34,900 bases of DNA from Acidobacteria bacterium RIFCSPLOWO2_12_FULL_65_11 (GTDB lineage: Bacteria > Acidobacteriota > Vicinamibacteria > Vicinamibacterales > CAVVIG01): contig MELA01000015.1 in the NCBI GenBank assembly GCA_001767495.1, positions 1-34,900 on the forward strand, in the 5' to 3' direction. The position numbers and the translations under genes are program-made. The notes beneath the pieces were generated by a model that had not been told where the DNA came from, ran no database searches, and saw only the letters and a program-made list of their open reading frames with translations. Below, piece after piece: positions 15,184-24,648 of the stretch (positions within the stretch are counted from its first letter, which is position 1; every line of letters starts with the position of its first letter).

Positions 15184-15999
15184 ATGCTCCGTTGCCCTCT
15201 GCTGCTCTTGGCTCTGTCATTGATGGGGACCGGCGTCTACGCACAGACGCGAACGGCCCCACCACCCCAGCCCAAGATAGGACAAGCTGGTAAGGATGTC
15301 GTCTGGGTCCCGACTCCAGACGTCCTCGTAGAGAAGATGCTGGACCTCGCGATGGTGACGGCCCAGGATTACTTGATCGATCTCGGTTCGGGCGACGGCC
15401 GTACCGTGATCGCCGCGGCTAAGCGGGGCACCAGGGCGCACGGCATCGAATACAACCGCGACATGGTCGCGCTGTCACGACAAGCAGCCGCCACCCAGCG
15501 CCTCAGCGACAGGGCAACGTTCGCGGAAGCCGACTTATTCCGAAGTGATTTCTCAGACGCCACAGTGCTGACGCTGTTTCTGCTGCCGGAGATCAACATG
15601 CAGCTTCGGCCGAAAATTCTCGCCCTCAAGCCCGGTACGCGCGTGGTATCGAATACCTTCACGATGCAGGACTGGGAGCCTGACGAGTCGGTGACGGTCG
15701 CCGATTGCCAAGTGTACTGCACGGCTCACTTCTGGATTGTGCCCGCCCAGGTCGAGGGCACGTGGCGGTTTGCCGGGGGCGAGTTCTCGCTGACGCAGCA
15801 GTTTCAGCGTATAAGAGGCGCGCTGCTGTCTGGCGCCAACAGCGCGCCAATCACCAACGCGAGGCTGCGAGGCGACCAGATTGCTTTCACCGCCGCGGGC
15901 GTCCGATACAGCGGCCGTGTGGATGGCGACACCATGCAGGGCACCCTCAGCTCACAGGAAAGCCTCGGCAGCTGGCGTGCGACCCGCACCAGCCGTTAG
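15184..15999 (+). CDS. SAM-methyltransferase-like protein with a signal peptide
   Basis: 271 residues from ATG 15184; the frame is open further upstream but that part only shadows paralogue 4. The N-terminus MLRCPLLLLALSLMGTGVYA is a good signal peptide. A class I methyltransferase core follows: VWVPTPDVLVEKMLDLA, LIDLGSGDGRTVIAAAKR (motif I, glycine-rich), HGIEYNRDMVALS (acidic residue after strand 2), and FAEADLF. A C-terminal beta-rich part of about 100 residues has no counterpart in ordinary methyltransferases. SAM is cytoplasmic, so export would be paradoxical; the helix may instead be a membrane anchor, or the domain may bind another nucleotide-like ligand. The substrate is unknown. Confidence 0.75.
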   Translation: MLRCPLLLLALSLMGTGVYAQTRTAPPPQPKIGQAGKDVVWVPTPDVLVEKMLDLAMVTAQDYLIDLGSGDGRTVIAAAKRGTRAHGIEYNRDMVALSRQAAATQRLSDRATFAEADLFRSDFSDATVLTLFLLPEINMQLRPKILALKPGTRVVSNTFTMQDWEPDESVTVADCQVYCTAHFWIVPAQVEGTWRFAGGEFSLTQQFQRIRGALLSGANSAPITNARLRGDQIAFTAAGVRYSGRVDGDTMQGTLSSQESLGSWRATRTSR

Positions 16000-16187
16000 A
16001 CCCGCCCACTTGGCCTCTGGGATTTTTCAGTAGGTGCGTGGGATATTCCCCGACAGACTGAGCCCCTCCTGAGAACCACCATGCGTCCCTCACGTCGTCC
16101 TGCGCAGAGATTGGTCAGCCCGACACGGGTCGCCTCTATTGGCCCATCTCCTGCAGGGTGAGATACTAGGTTGTCTGGGAGGACTTG

Positions 16188-16586
16188 ATGAGAATGAGAA
16201 CGACCCTACCCGCTGTGATGGCTGCCCTGTTTCTCACAACAGGGACGGCTTGGGCTCATCATTCCCTGATTTCGCAGTACGCCAAAGAGAAGACAGTCTC
16301 GCTCAGAGGAACCGTCACGAGGGTGGTGTGGAAAAATCCACACGGATGGATTTACATCGACGTGCCAGGCGAGAGCGGTCAACGCGAGCAATGGATGATC
16401 GAAACCGGCGCTCCGCTCCGCATGCAAAGGCGTGGCCTCAAAGCGACTGATTTCAAGGTTGGCGCCGAAGTCATCATCGGCGGCTGGGCCGCCAGGGATG
16501 GCTCGAAGACGGTGGCGGGCTGGATTGTGACCTTTGTCGATCGGGAAACCAAGGGCCAAGAGGCGTCCTTTGCGCTCGGCCGGTGA
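16188..16586 (+). CDS. DUF6152 family secreted protein
   Basis: 132 residues. ATG 16188 is chosen over the TTG at 16185 because GGGAGG is five bases upstream. A signal peptide ends TAWAHH. The mature part starts HHSLISQYAKEKTVSLRG, followed by TRVVWKNPHGWIYIDVPG and VGAEVIIGGWAARDGS, the core DUF6152 pattern of a small beta barrel with 'W-x-N-P-H'. The His-His pair at the mature N-terminus could bind metal. The biological role of the family is not established. It is followed within seven bases by a cytochrome gene. The 188 bases upstream hold no other gene that I can see. Confidence 0.85.
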   Translation: MRMRTTLPAVMAALFLTTGTAWAHHSLISQYAKEKTVSLRGTVTRVVWKNPHGWIYIDVPGESGQREQWMIETGAPLRMQRRGLKATDFKVGAEVIIGGWAARDGSKTVAGWIVTFVDRETKGQEASFALGR

Positions 16587-16592
16587 GGCTCG

Positions 16593-17060
16593 ATGAAGAC
16601 CTGGATCTGCTTGATTGGCCTCGCGGCATCGCTCGGTGCCGCCGTCGCGACCAGCGGCTGGACCGCCGTCGCGCAAACCCGTGACCCACGGACGGTGAAG
16701 GAATTGATGAAGGAGGACATTGCCCCCGCCGCCGATGTCATCTTCAACTACGTGGCGATCGACGTCACGCTGGCTGGAGTTGTAGAAAATGCGCCGAAGA
16801 CCGATGCCGAGTGGGCCGAGGTTCGCAAGAGCGCGGTCGCCCTGGCTGACTCGGGCGCGCAGCTCAAGGCCCAGGGCCGCGGGCGTGAGTACGACAAGCT
16901 GGCGCAGGAAATGACCGACGCGGCGCTCCTGGCACGGCGCGCTGCCGACACGAGAAACGTGAGCAGGCTCCGCGCGGCCGAGCAGGCGATGAACGCCGCG
17001 TGCGAAAATTGCCATCAGAAGTACTGGCCCCGAAGCGACCAGCAGCCGAACGGGCGCTGA
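16593..17060 (+). CDS. Secreted cytochrome c'-like monohaem protein
   Basis: 155 residues from ATG 16593, seven bases after the DUF6152 stop. A signal peptide covers about residues 1-28 (ending AVAQT). The domain shows VKELMKEDIAPAADVIFNYV, DAEWAEVRKSAVALADSGAQ and a C-terminal CENCHQKYWPRS with one haem site. It is the third cytochrome of this type in the window and the closest to actA (55 bases). An electron-carrier role for the ACIII complex is plausible but not demonstrated; ACIII normally reduces a cytochrome c domain of an oxidase or ActE. Confidence 0.85.
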   Translation: MKTWICLIGLAASLGAAVATSGWTAVAQTRDPRTVKELMKEDIAPAADVIFNYVAIDVTLAGVVENAPKTDAEWAEVRKSAVALADSGAQLKAQGRGREYDKLAQEMTDAALLARRAADTRNVSRLRAAEQAMNAACENCHQKYWPRSDQQPNGR

Positions 17061-17114
17061 CGCACCGCCGACCCCGCTTCCCGCCGCCGCCGCGTATGGT
17101 ATCCTACCGCGCTG

Positions 17115-17726
17115 TTGCGAAGACCCCCCGCTACTGTCGTGCTTGCGACAGCGCTCGCCGTCAGCCTGGTGACCTTGGCCGCCGCGTGGCGCCTCCCCGG
17201 TAGCAACCAGGGTTACGAGCCGGTTCAACCAATCGCCTTCTCACACAAGCTCCACGCGGGCGAGATGCAGCTCTCGTGTTTGTACTGTCACGCGGGAGCA
17301 GAAACGAGCCGCTACGCCGGCATTCCTGCGCTCAACGTGTGTATGAACTGCCACGCCAAGGTGACGACATCGTTTGCCGCGCAGCAGCAGGCGCAACCCA
17401 TGGAATCGCCTGAGCTGCGCAAACTGTACGACGCGTTGGCTCTCGACGCCGCCTTGATGCCAGTCGCCGGCCGGTCGCCGAAACCGATCGCCTGGCAGAA
17501 GGTCCATCGGGTGCCTGACTTCGTGTACTTCGACCATCGCGCGCACATCACGGCGGCGGTTCAATGCCGGCAATGCCACGGTTCGATCGAGACGATGGAC
17601 CGCGTTCGGCAGGTTCAGTCGTTGGCGATGGGCTGGTGCATCAACTGCCACCGCGACGTCAATCGGACCGGCGTGGCGGGCAAGCCCGTGCACGCGTCGC
17701 TCGATTGTGTGACATGTCACTACTAA
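17115..17726 (+). CDS. actA: ActA, pentahaem cytochrome subunit of Alternative Complex III
   Basis: 203 residues from a TTG start at 17115. One N-terminal hydrophobic helix (about 5-24) anchors or exports it. Five CXXCH haem sites are visible: CLYCH, CMNCH, CRQCH, CINCH and CVTCH, the last two residues before the stop being His-Tyr. FSHKLHAGEMQLSCLYCHAG is the usual opening of ActA and related cytochrome c7-like proteins. It passes electrons from the FeS clusters of ActB towards the periplasmic acceptor. It is the first gene of the act operon. A palindromic repeat follows its stop by four bases. Confidence 0.93.
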   Translation: MRRPPATVVLATALAVSLVTLAAAWRLPGSNQGYEPVQPIAFSHKLHAGEMQLSCLYCHAGAETSRYAGIPALNVCMNCHAKVTTSFAAQQQAQPMESPELRKLYDALALDAALMPVAGRSPKPIAWQKVHRVPDFVYFDHRAHITAAVQCRQCHGSIETMDRVRQVQSLAMGWCINCHRDVNRTGVAGKPVHASLDCVTCHY

Positions 17727-17730
17727 ATCA

Positions 17731-17756
17731 AGGTCCGCCTGAAGGCGGACACTACA
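17731..17756 (-). repeat. Dispersed palindromic repeat, copy B
   Basis: AGGTCCGCCTGAAGGCGGAC followed by ACTACA. Read on the minus strand it has the same TAGTGTCCG...CGGACC form as copies A and C. The stem is GTCCGCC/GGCGGAC, two compensating changes from the GTCCGGC/GCCGGAC stem of copy A. It separates actA from actB. Confidence 0.85.
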
Positions 17757-17782
17757 TCGGCCTGCGATGTCGGTGATTGTGA

Positions 17783-20700
17783 ATGTCAGAGAACCCCAAG
17801 CGCTACTGGATGAGCCCGGTAAGTGATGTCGAGCGTGACTCGCGCGATGGCGCTACTGTGCCGATCGCCAACGGGGATCCGGACTTCGTCACGACGCGCC
17901 GCAGCTTCTTGAAAGCGGCAGGCTTTACCTTTGCGGGCGCGGTGGCTGCAAGCTGCAGCCGCGCGCCGGCGACGAGCGCCATCCCGTACGCGCAGCAGCC
18001 GGAGGGAGTCGTTCCAGGCAGGCCCCTCCTCTACGCATCAACGTGTGGCGCGTGCGAGGCACGGTGCGGCCTGCTCGTGACGACCCGCGATGGGCGGCCG
18101 ATCAAGATCGAGGGCAATCCGGACCATCCCCTCTCTGGCGGGGCGACCTGCGCGGTGGGACAGGCGTCGCTTCTTGGGTTGTACGACAGTCTGCGACTCA
18201 AGGGCCCGCTGCGACGCGGGCAGCAGAGCACCTGGCCCGATGTCGACATGGAGATCGCCGCGACGCTCGAGCGGCTGCGCCAGGAAGGCGGCGCCGTACG
18301 GTTGCTGTCACCCACCATCACCAGCCCCACAACGGCCGCCTTGATCGCCGATTTTCTCGGCGGCTTCAAGAACGCGCAGCACATCACTTACGACCCGATC
18401 TCGGCCTCAGCCGTGCTCGAGGCGCATGCGCTGACGCATGGGAGACGCCTGCTGCCCCAGTTCCGCTTCGACCAGGCAGACGTGATCGTCAGTTTCGACG
18501 CTGATTTTCTGGGCACGTGGATCTCCCCGGTCCAGTTCACCCGCGGCTACACGAGTCGGCGGCGGATCGACGGGGGCGCCCGACAGGCTCAGGGCGCGCC
18601 CACGATGTCCTACCACGTGCAGATCGAGTCGCGACTGTCGCTGACTGGATCGAATGCCGATCGGCGGCTGCGTGTGGCGCCAGGCGAACTCGGGCATCTC
18701 GCCACACACCTGGCGGTGCGTGTCGCCGAACGCGCAGGAATACCCTTCGCGGCTGACGGACTCGCTGCCTCTTCCATGGAGCCGGCCATTGAGGCGATCG
18801 CCGACCGGCTCTGGACCGCGCGAGCCCGCGGTCTCGTGATCTCATCGAGCCAGGATGTCAGTGTCCAGCTGCTCTGCAACTTCATGAACCGTACGATCGG
18901 CGCGTACGGCACCACACTCGACGTGGAGCGTCCGTCCTATCAGCGCCTGGGCGACGACAGAGATCTCGCTGGCCTGCGGGCCGAGCTTTCGCGTGGTGAG
19001 GTTGCAGCGCTCTTTGTGGCGGGCGTCAACCCCGTCTACGACCTACCGGACGCAACCGCGCTCGCTGGCGACCTCCGACGCGTGCCGCTCCTCGTCAGCA
19101 CCGCTGAACGGCCCGACGAAACGGCCAGCCTCGCGACCTTCGTATGCCCGGCGCATCATTACCTGGAGAGCTGGGACGATACCGAAGCCGTGTCGGGCGT
19201 CGTGAGCCTGACCCAGCCTGTCATCGCGCCATTGGGCGACACCCGCGCGCTCATCGAGAGCCTGTCTGCCTGGACGACGGGGACCGCACAGCCGGCGCTT
19301 GATCTCATTCGGGGCCATTGGGAGCGCGCCATTCATCCTCGGTCAGCCGGGACGTCAGACCCGGCCGGCGTGGCCGAGCCGTTCCAGACATTCTGGGACC
19401 GAACGCTCGAGCGAGGCGTGGCCGACATTGCGCCCCGGGACGAGCGTCCGGCCTCGGCGCCTTCATCAAGGGCGCCGGCCGTGCGGCCGTTTGACCAGAG
19501 TGCGGTGCTGGCAATCCTTCGTCCTGACGCACCGCCTTCCGGCAGCTTCGCCCTGGTGCTGTATCCGAACATCGGCATGCTCGACGGACGGCATGGCCAC
19601 AACGCGTGGCTTCACGAGCTGCCCGACCCGGTCACCAAGGTCACGTGGGACAACTATGCGAGTTTCTCGCCCACGGCCGCCCGACAGCTGGGCGTAGAGG
19701 ACGGAGATGTCGTGCGGATTGGCGCAGACGGCGCTCAGCCGATCGAGCTGCCCGCATTCGTGCAGCCCGGACAGCACGATGCCACGGTGGCGATTGCGCT
19801 GGGATACGGGCGTGCGGGAACCGACCGCTTCGCCAGCGTCGGCCCGCCATGGTTCGAGGCGCGCCGGCAGACCGGCCTGGTCGGCGTCAACGCTGCGGCG
19901 CTTGTCACCACGACCGAGGCCGGCCGCCGGTATTCTGGCCGGACAGTGACCGTGGCCACAGTCGGACGCACGCGCCAGCTCGCCTCGACGCAGATCCACC
20001 ATTCGCTCGCCGTTCAAACCACATTCGCCCCCTCGATCAGCCAAGAGCCGAGGCCCATCGTGCAGGAAGTCACGCTGGGAGAGCTGAGCGGGACGTCGGC
20101 CACGGGCGGCGCTGCCGCCACCAGCGCGGCACCTCCTGAAAGCGGTCTGCGCGAAGAGAGTCTATGGCCCGCCGATCATCCCTATCCCGAGCACCGGTGG
20201 GGCATGGCGGTTGACCTCAACGCCTGCACCGGCTGTTCGGCCTGCGTGATCGCGTGTCAGGCCGAGAACAACATCCCGGTCGTCGGTCAGGACGAAGTGC
20301 GCCGCAAGCGCGAGATGCACTGGATCCGGATCGATCGGTACTACTCGGGTACCGACGCGGAGCCGGAGGTCGTGCATCAGCCGATGTTGTGTCAGCACTG
20401 CGGGCATGCCCCCTGCGAAACGGTGTGTCCGGTCCTCGCCACCACGCACAGTGACGAGGGGCTGAATCAGCAGGTGTACAACCGGTGCGTCGGAACCAGA
20501 TACTGCGCGAATAACTGTCCGTACAAGGTGCGGCGCTTCAACTGGTTCGACTATCCGCACGAGGATCGCCTTCAGAACCTCGTCTTCAACCCGAATGTGA
20601 CCGTCCGCTCGCGCGGTGTGATGGAGAAATGCACATTCTGCGTGCAACGAATCGAAGAGGTGAAGATTGAGGCGCGACGACTCGGACAGCCTGTAGCAGA

Positions 20701-20911
20701 CGGCGCCGTCAAGACCGCGTGCCAGCAGGTCTGCCCCGCCGAGGCCATTGTGTTTGGCGACCTTCGCGATCCGAACAGTCGAGTGGCCACCCTCGCCCGG
20801 AGCCGTCGCGCGTTCCGTGTGCTGGAGGATCTGGGTACGGATCCTGGCGTGCATTACCTGAAGATCGTTCGGCATGATCCCGCCGCCGCCGATGAGAGAC
20901 GCCGTGGCTGA
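17783..20911 (+). CDS. actB: ActB, molybdopterin-like plus FeS fusion subunit of Alternative Complex III
   Basis: 1042 residues. A Tat signal with RRSFLK at residues 39-44 is followed by AASCSRAP. Residues about 80-730 are the B1 domain, related to molybdopterin enzymes. About 800-1000 is the B2 domain with four clusters: [11 protein letters not shown] (from residue 815), [26 protein letters not shown] and CTFCVQR...CQQVCP. In characterised ACIII the B1 domain holds no cofactor. Here B1 has CGACEARC and then, 27 residues on, the Cys of [10 protein letters not shown]: a complete CX2CX3CX27C like the extra [4Fe-4S] site of true molybdo-enzymes. The role is electron transfer from quinol to ActA. 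The end overlaps actC by 38 bases if ATG 20874 is used. Confidence 0.93.
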   Translation: MSENPKRYWMSPVSDVERDSRDGATVPIANGDPDFVTTRRSFLKAAGFTFAGAVAASCSRAPATSAIPYAQQPEGVVPGRPLLYASTCGACEARCGLLVTTRDGRPIKIEGNPDHPLSGGATCAVGQASLLGLYDSLRLKGPLRRGQQSTWPDVDMEIAATLERLRQEGGAVRLLSPTITSPTTAALIADFLGGFKNAQHITYDPISASAVLEAHALTHGRRLLPQFRFDQADVIVSFDADFLGTWISPVQFTRGYTSRRRIDGGARQAQGAPTMSYHVQIESRLSLTGSNADRRLRVAPGELGHLATHLAVRVAERAGIPFAADGLAASSMEPAIEAIADRLWTARARGLVISSSQDVSVQLLCNFMNRTIGAYGTTLDVERPSYQRLGDDRDLAGLRAELSRGEVAALFVAGVNPVYDLPDATALAGDLRRVPLLVSTAERPDETASLATFVCPAHHYLESWDDTEAVSGVVSLTQPVIAPLGDTRALIESLSAWTTGTAQPALDLIRGHWERAIHPRSAGTSDPAGVAEPFQTFWDRTLERGVADIAPRDERPASAPSSRAPAVRPFDQSAVLAILRPDAPPSGSFALVLYPNIGMLDGRHGHNAWLHELPDPVTKVTWDNYASFSPTAARQLGVEDGDVVRIGADGAQPIELPAFVQPGQHDATVAIALGYGRAGTDRFASVGPPWFEARRQTGLVGVNAAALVTTTEAGRRYSGRTVTVATVGRTRQLASTQIHHSLAVQTTFAPSISQEPRPIVQEVTLGELSGTSATGGAAATSAAPPESGLREESLWPADHPYPEHRWGMAVDLNACTGCSACVIACQAENNIPVVGQDEVRRKREMHWIRIDRYYSGTDAEPEVVHQPMLCQHCGHAPCETVCPVLATTHSDEGLNQQVYNRCVGTRYCANNCPYKVRRFNWFDYPHEDRLQNLVFNPNVTVRSRGVMEKCTFCVQRIEEVKIEARRLGQPVADGAVKTACQQVCPAEAIVFGDLRDPNSRVATLARSRRAFRVLEDLGTDPGVHYLKIVRHDPAAADERRRG

Positions 20912-22370
20912 CGCGGCCATCGCCGGTGGCCTGCCGGTCGCTTCTCTTATTGCTGGCAACAAGTCGCCGGCCGACGTCACGCGCGACGTGTGCCGCGCGC
21001 TCGATGCGAAACCGTCTGGCCTGTGGTGGCTGGGGCTCGGGCTGTCAGGTTCCGCCCTCCTTCTGGGCGTGGTCGCCGTCAGCTATCAGATGGCCACGGG
21101 CATCGGCACCTGGGGCCTGAACAGCACGGTCGGATGGGCGTTCGACATCACGAACTTCGTGTTCTGGATCGGGATCGGCCACGCCGGGACCCTGATCTCA
21201 GCGATTCTGTTTCTGCTCCGGCAGCGCTGGCGGACCTCGGTCAACCGGGCCGCTGAGGCGATGACGCTGTTTGCCGTGATGTGCGCCGGGCTCTTTCCCC
21301 TCATCCACATGGGCCGGCCCTGGCTCGCCTTCTGGATGCTGCCCTACCCCAATACGCGCGGATCGCTCTGGATCAATTTCCGTTCGCCCCTGATCTGGGA
21401 CTTCTTTGCCATCAGCACCTACTTCACCATCTCCGCCGTCTTCTGGTACATCGGCTTGCTGCCCGATCTCGCCACCATCCGCGATCGTATGCGCGCCTCA
21501 CACGAGACAGACAGAAACGCGCGCGGTACCGACGCGCACGACAACACCACGTACGACAACACCGCGTACGACAACACCGCGTACGTAGTGTCCGGCTTCA
21601 GCCGGACCCGTATGCGGATCTTCGACTGGTTAAGTCTCGGCTGGAACGGCTCGTACCGTACCTGGCACCGCTACGAGGTCGTCTATCTGTTGCTCGCCGC
21701 CCTGGCCACGCCACTCGTCCTGTCGGTGCACAGCATCGTGAGCATGGACTTCGCGACGGCGCTGGTTCCGGGCTGGCACACGACGATTTTTCCTCCGTAC
21801 TTCGTCGCTGGCGCGATCTTCTCGGGAATGGCCATGGTGCTCACGCTGATGCTCGTCGCCCGCAAGACGATGAGGATCGAGGACTACATCACGGCCCGGC
21901 ACGTTGACGCGATGTGCCGCCTGGTCATTCTCACGAGCGGGATCGTCGGATTGGCGTACGCGACCGAGCTGTTCACGGCGTTCTATTCGGGCAATCAGTA
22001 CGAACAGTCCGCGTTCGTCAACCGGGTGGTCGGTCCGTTGGCCTGGGGCTACTGGGTGATGGTGGGCTGCAACGTCCTCGTGCCCCAGTTGTTCTGGTTC
22101 GCCGGGGTGCGCCGCTCGTTTCTGATGGTGTTCATCATCTCGCTGTTCATCAACGTCGGTATGTGGTTCGAGCGCTTCATCATCATCGTCAGCTCGCTCG
22201 AGCGCGGTTTTCTTCCGTCGAGTTGGGCGTCGTACAGCCCGACGTCGATTGAAATTGCCACCCTCATCGGCTCCTTCGGTCTGTTCTTCACCTGTTTTCT
22301 GCTGTTCTGCCGGTTCGTTCCTGTGATTGCGATGGCGGAAATTAAGGCCGTGCTGGGGAAGGCCCGATGA
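20874..22370 (+). CDS. actC: ActC, NrfD-like quinol-binding membrane subunit of Alternative Complex III
   Basis: 498 residues from ATG 20874; ATG 20892 is also possible, both within the actB end. Ten or so helices are present. Family landmarks are [96 protein letters not shown] and a C-terminal [16 protein letters not shown]. ActC binds quinol and contributes the proposed proton path. Odd feature: after [12 protein letters not shown] the loop carries an insertion (about residues 222-246) made of three DNTxY repeats and VVSGFSRTR, encoded by a 15-base tandem repeat plus copy C of the palindromic repeat. The reading frame stays open and the conserved sequence resumes afterwards. Confidence 0.93.
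   Translation: MIPPPPMRDAVADAAIAGGLPVASLIAGNKSPADVTRDVCRALDAKPSGLWWLGLGLSGSALLLGVVAVSYQMATGIGTWGLNSTVGWAFDITNFVFWIGIGHAGTLISAILFLLRQRWRTSVNRAAEAMTLFAVMCAGLFPLIHMGRPWLAFWMLPYPNTRGSLWINFRSPLIWDFFAISTYFTISAVFWYIGLLPDLATIRDRMRASHETDRNARGTDAHDNTTYDNTAYDNTAYVVSGFSRTRMRIFDWLSLGWNGSYRTWHRYEVVYLLLAALATPLVLSVHSIVSMDFATALVPGWHTTIFPPYFVAGAIFSGMAMVLTLMLVARKTMRIEDYITARHVDAMCRLVILTSGIVGLAYATELFTAFYSGNQYEQSAFVNRVVGPLAWGYWVMVGCNVLVPQLFWFAGVRRSFLMVFIISLFINVGMWFERFIIIVSSLERGFLPSSWASYSPTSIEIATLIGSFGLFFTCFLLFCRFVPVIAMAEIKAVLGKAR
21540..21584 (+). repeat. 15-base tandem repeat inside actC
   Basis: Three consecutive units of gacaacaccgcgtac (21540, 21555, 21570; the first has one change) encode [10 protein letters not shown] and DNTAY. 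The unit length is a multiple of three, so copy-number change keeps the frame. It abuts palindromic repeat copy C. Confidence 0.9.
21586..21610 (+). repeat. Dispersed palindromic repeat, copy C, within actC coding sequence
   Basis: TAGTGTCCGGCTTCAGCCGG followed by ACCCG. The stem is GTCCGGC/GCCGGAC with loop TTCA. Read in the actC frame it contributes VVSGFSRT. Same orientation as copy A. Confidence 0.9.
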
Positions 22371-22906
22371 GCCGCCGGGTCATCATCGGCGTGTTCGAGC
22401 GAGAAGAGGACCTTCTCCACGCGACAGCCGCCGCGCGAGACGAAGGACTGGACATTGTCGATGTCTTCAGCCCGTACGTCGTCCACGGTCTGGATCGTGC
22501 CATGGGTCTGCGGCCATCTCGATTGCCGTGGGTGTGCTTCCTGCTTGGACTGCTGGGGGCAACGGGGATCCTGCTATTTCAGTTCTGGACGACCTCTGTC
22601 GGTTGGCCGATTAACGTGGGTGGCAAGCCCTGGAATTCGCTCCCCGCGTTTATTCCGGCCACCTTCGAGATGATGGTGCTCCTAGGCGGCGTCGGCACGG
22701 TGGTCGCGTTCATCTGGTCGGCGGGACTCAGGCCCTGGCATAACCGAAGCCGGCCCGCACTGGCTGACCTGGGCGTCACCGACGATCGCTTCGCCCTCGC
22801 GATCGGCGAAACGGGCGTCGCGTTTGACCACGCCCGCGTCAGAGCGCTGCTCTCGCGATTCCGCCCCGCCTCGATCGAGGACCGGGCGGAAGAGGAGGTG
22901 GCCTGA
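22367..22906 (+). CDS. actD: ActD, DUF3341 membrane subunit of Alternative Complex III
   Basis: 179 residues; ATG 22367 overlaps the actC stop as ATGA. The N-terminal soluble part ([20 protein letters not shown], then [20 protein letters not shown]) is the DUF3341 ferredoxin-like fold. Two helices follow (about 46-69 and 100-122), with [20 protein letters not shown] between them, a well-conserved ActD segment. It is a structural subunit that packs against ActC/ActF and has no cofactor. The family usually runs 170-200 residues, so it is full length. Confidence 0.92.
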   Translation: MSRRVIIGVFEREEDLLHATAAARDEGLDIVDVFSPYVVHGLDRAMGLRPSRLPWVCFLLGLLGATGILLFQFWTTSVGWPINVGGKPWNSLPAFIPATFEMMVLLGGVGTVVAFIWSAGLRPWHNRSRPALADLGVTDDRFALAIGETGVAFDHARVRALLSRFRPASIEDRAEEEVA

Positions 22907-23469
22907 TGGCACGCCGGACGCTCAACATCGGCTTGGGAGTGGCGCTGGTCGTGTCGATCGCCCTCAACGTCGCGGCCTGGTTGCCGAGAACGCGTCCGAC
23001 TTTCGAGTACGTGCCCAATATGGTGCGGACGGCGAGATACAACACGTTCGAGGCCAATCCGAACTTCCCGGATGGGATGACGCTCAGAGCGCCCGTGCCT
23101 GGCACGATTTTCAGGGGATTCTCTCCGCCTCCGACTGGAAACGAGACCAATCCGTTCTCGGCCGACGATCGCGCCGCTGTCGAACGCGGCGCCACTGTCT
23201 TTACAAATTTTTGCCAACCGTGTCACGGGGCGACCGGGCAGGGCGACGGGCTGGTCGTGATGCGAGGATTTCCGCCGCCACCGCCCATCTACCGAGGCCA
23301 GACTCAGCGGATGCGTGACGCGCAGATGTTCGGCCAACTGACCAACGGGCAAAACGCCATGCCCCCCTATGCGCTGCAGCTTTCGCGCGAGGATCGGTGG
23401 AAGGCAATCCTGTATGTTCGCACGCTGCGGCTGCCGGCGCCGCCGCCAGAAGCGGGAAGCGCCCAATGA
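22906..23469 (+). CDS. actE: ActE, monohaem cytochrome c subunit of Alternative Complex III
   Basis: 187 residues from ATG 22906, whose first base overlaps the actD stop (TGATG); GAGGAGG lies upstream. The N-terminal helix (residues 7-25) acts as signal or anchor. FEYVPNMVRTARYNTFEANP is the usual ActE opening. The haem site CQPCHG begins at residue 103, followed by TGQGDGLV; NAMPPYALQLSREDRW supplies the probable Met ligand. ActE is the periplasmic electron exit of the complex. Confidence 0.93.
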   Translation: MARRTLNIGLGVALVVSIALNVAAWLPRTRPTFEYVPNMVRTARYNTFEANPNFPDGMTLRAPVPGTIFRGFSPPPTGNETNPFSADDRAAVERGATVFTNFCQPCHGATGQGDGLVVMRGFPPPPPIYRGQTQRMRDAQMFGQLTNGQNAMPPYALQLSREDRWKAILYVRTLRLPAPPPEAGSAQ

Positions 23470-24644
23470 GCCTTCAGGTCCCGCGCGTCGAGCTCGGAGC
23501 GTTCGAGCGCCAGACGCTCCGCCGCCTCGCCGCGACGGGCGCCATCGTCGCAGCGATGGGGGCCGTCGTTGCGCCTGATCGCATGTGGGCGAGTGGGCTG
23601 CTGGTTGCCTACGTTGCACTCGGGTTGGGACTCTCGGGTCTGTGCTTCGTCGCCATCCATTACACGACCGGCGCGAGCTGGAGCGTCGCCGTTCGACGTG
23701 TCCCCGAAGCGCTGGCTGGAACGCTTCCCCTCTCCGTCGTCCTCCTCGCCGCCGTCTTTCTCGCCCGGCCGCAGCTCTACGAGTGGACGAGCGGCAGCCT
23801 GGCCTCGACAGTGACGAGCGCGTTGGCCTTCAAGCGCTTCTGGTTGTCCTGGCCATTTTTCCTCGCGCGGGCCGCCGCGTACTGCGTCATCTGGATCGGG
23901 TTCGCATCCGCGATCCGTTGGCTCTCGCGACGACAAGATGGCGATGGCGATCCCCGCTGGACCAGATTGAACAGCCGCCTTTCGGCGGCGTTCCTCGTCG
24001 TCTTCGCCGTGACGTTCACGCTGGCCTGCTTTGACTGGGTCATGTCGCTCGAGCCCGCGTGGTACAGCACGATTTTCGCCGTCTACAACTTCGCGGGCAT
24101 GTTCCAGAGCGGACTCGCCGCCCTTATCGTCGTGGCTCTGTGGTTGGAACGAACTGGGCCGCTACGGAACGTGTTGAACGAGGAGCACCTGCACGATCTC
24201 GGGAAGCTGCTGTTCGCGTTCAGCATCTTCTGGATGTACATCTGGTTCAGCCAGTACATGCTGATCTGGTACACGAACATTCCAGAAGAAACCTCCTATT
24301 TCATCCGGCGGATACAGGGTCTGTGGTTCGTGTTGTTTCTCGCCAACGTCATCCTCAACTGGCTCGTCCCCTTCGCCGTCTTGCTGCGACGTGATGCGAA
24401 GCGCGATCGCAAGACACTCGCGCGCGTCGCCGCGATTGTCCTGCTCGGCCGCTGGCTCGACGTGTACCTCATGATCTTTCCGGCCATCGTGGGAGACACA
24501 CCGCGGATCGGCCTGTGGGAAATCGGTGTGACGTCGGCTGCGATCGGCGGCTTCGGCCTCGTGCTCGCGTGGATTCTGAGGGCGACGCCGGTCGTGCCGC
24601 TCGCCGATCCCCAGCTCGCCGACAGCCTGCAGTACGAGCACTAA
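23466..24644 (+). CDS. actF: ActF, second NrfD-like membrane subunit of Alternative Complex III
   Basis: 392 residues. ATG 23466 is chosen because it gives an ATGA overlap with actE; the frame extends upstream without support. About ten helices are visible. Landmarks are LSGLCFVAIHYTTGASWSVA, FDWVMSLEPAWYSTIFAVYN, FSIFWMYIWFSQYMLIWYTN and IPEETSYFIRRIQG. ActF is a shortened ActC/NrfD relative without the quinol site, thought to carry a proton path. The composite inverted repeat immediately downstream marks the end of the operon. Confidence 0.92.
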   Translation: MSLQVPRVELGAFERQTLRRLAATGAIVAAMGAVVAPDRMWASGLLVAYVALGLGLSGLCFVAIHYTTGASWSVAVRRVPEALAGTLPLSVVLLAAVFLARPQLYEWTSGSLASTVTSALAFKRFWLSWPFFLARAAAYCVIWIGFASAIRWLSRRQDGDGDPRWTRLNSRLSAAFLVVFAVTFTLACFDWVMSLEPAWYSTIFAVYNFAGMFQSGLAALIVVALWLERTGPLRNVLNEEHLHDLGKLLFAFSIFWMYIWFSQYMLIWYTNIPEETSYFIRRIQGLWFVLFLANVILNWLVPFAVLLRRDAKRDRKTLARVAAIVLLGRWLDVYLMIFPAIVGDTPRIGLWEIGVTSAAIGGFGLVLAWILRATPVVPLADPQLADSLQYEH

Positions 24645-24648
24645 TGCT

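Noticed and set aside
16000-16187. Promoter before the DUF6152 gene
   Set aside because: Only weak hexamer pairs such as TTGGCC with GATACT were found, and they would leave almost no leader; not strong enough to call.
20874-22370. actC as a pseudogene because of the repeat insertion
   Set aside because: The insertion keeps the frame and all conserved ActC segments before and after it are intact.
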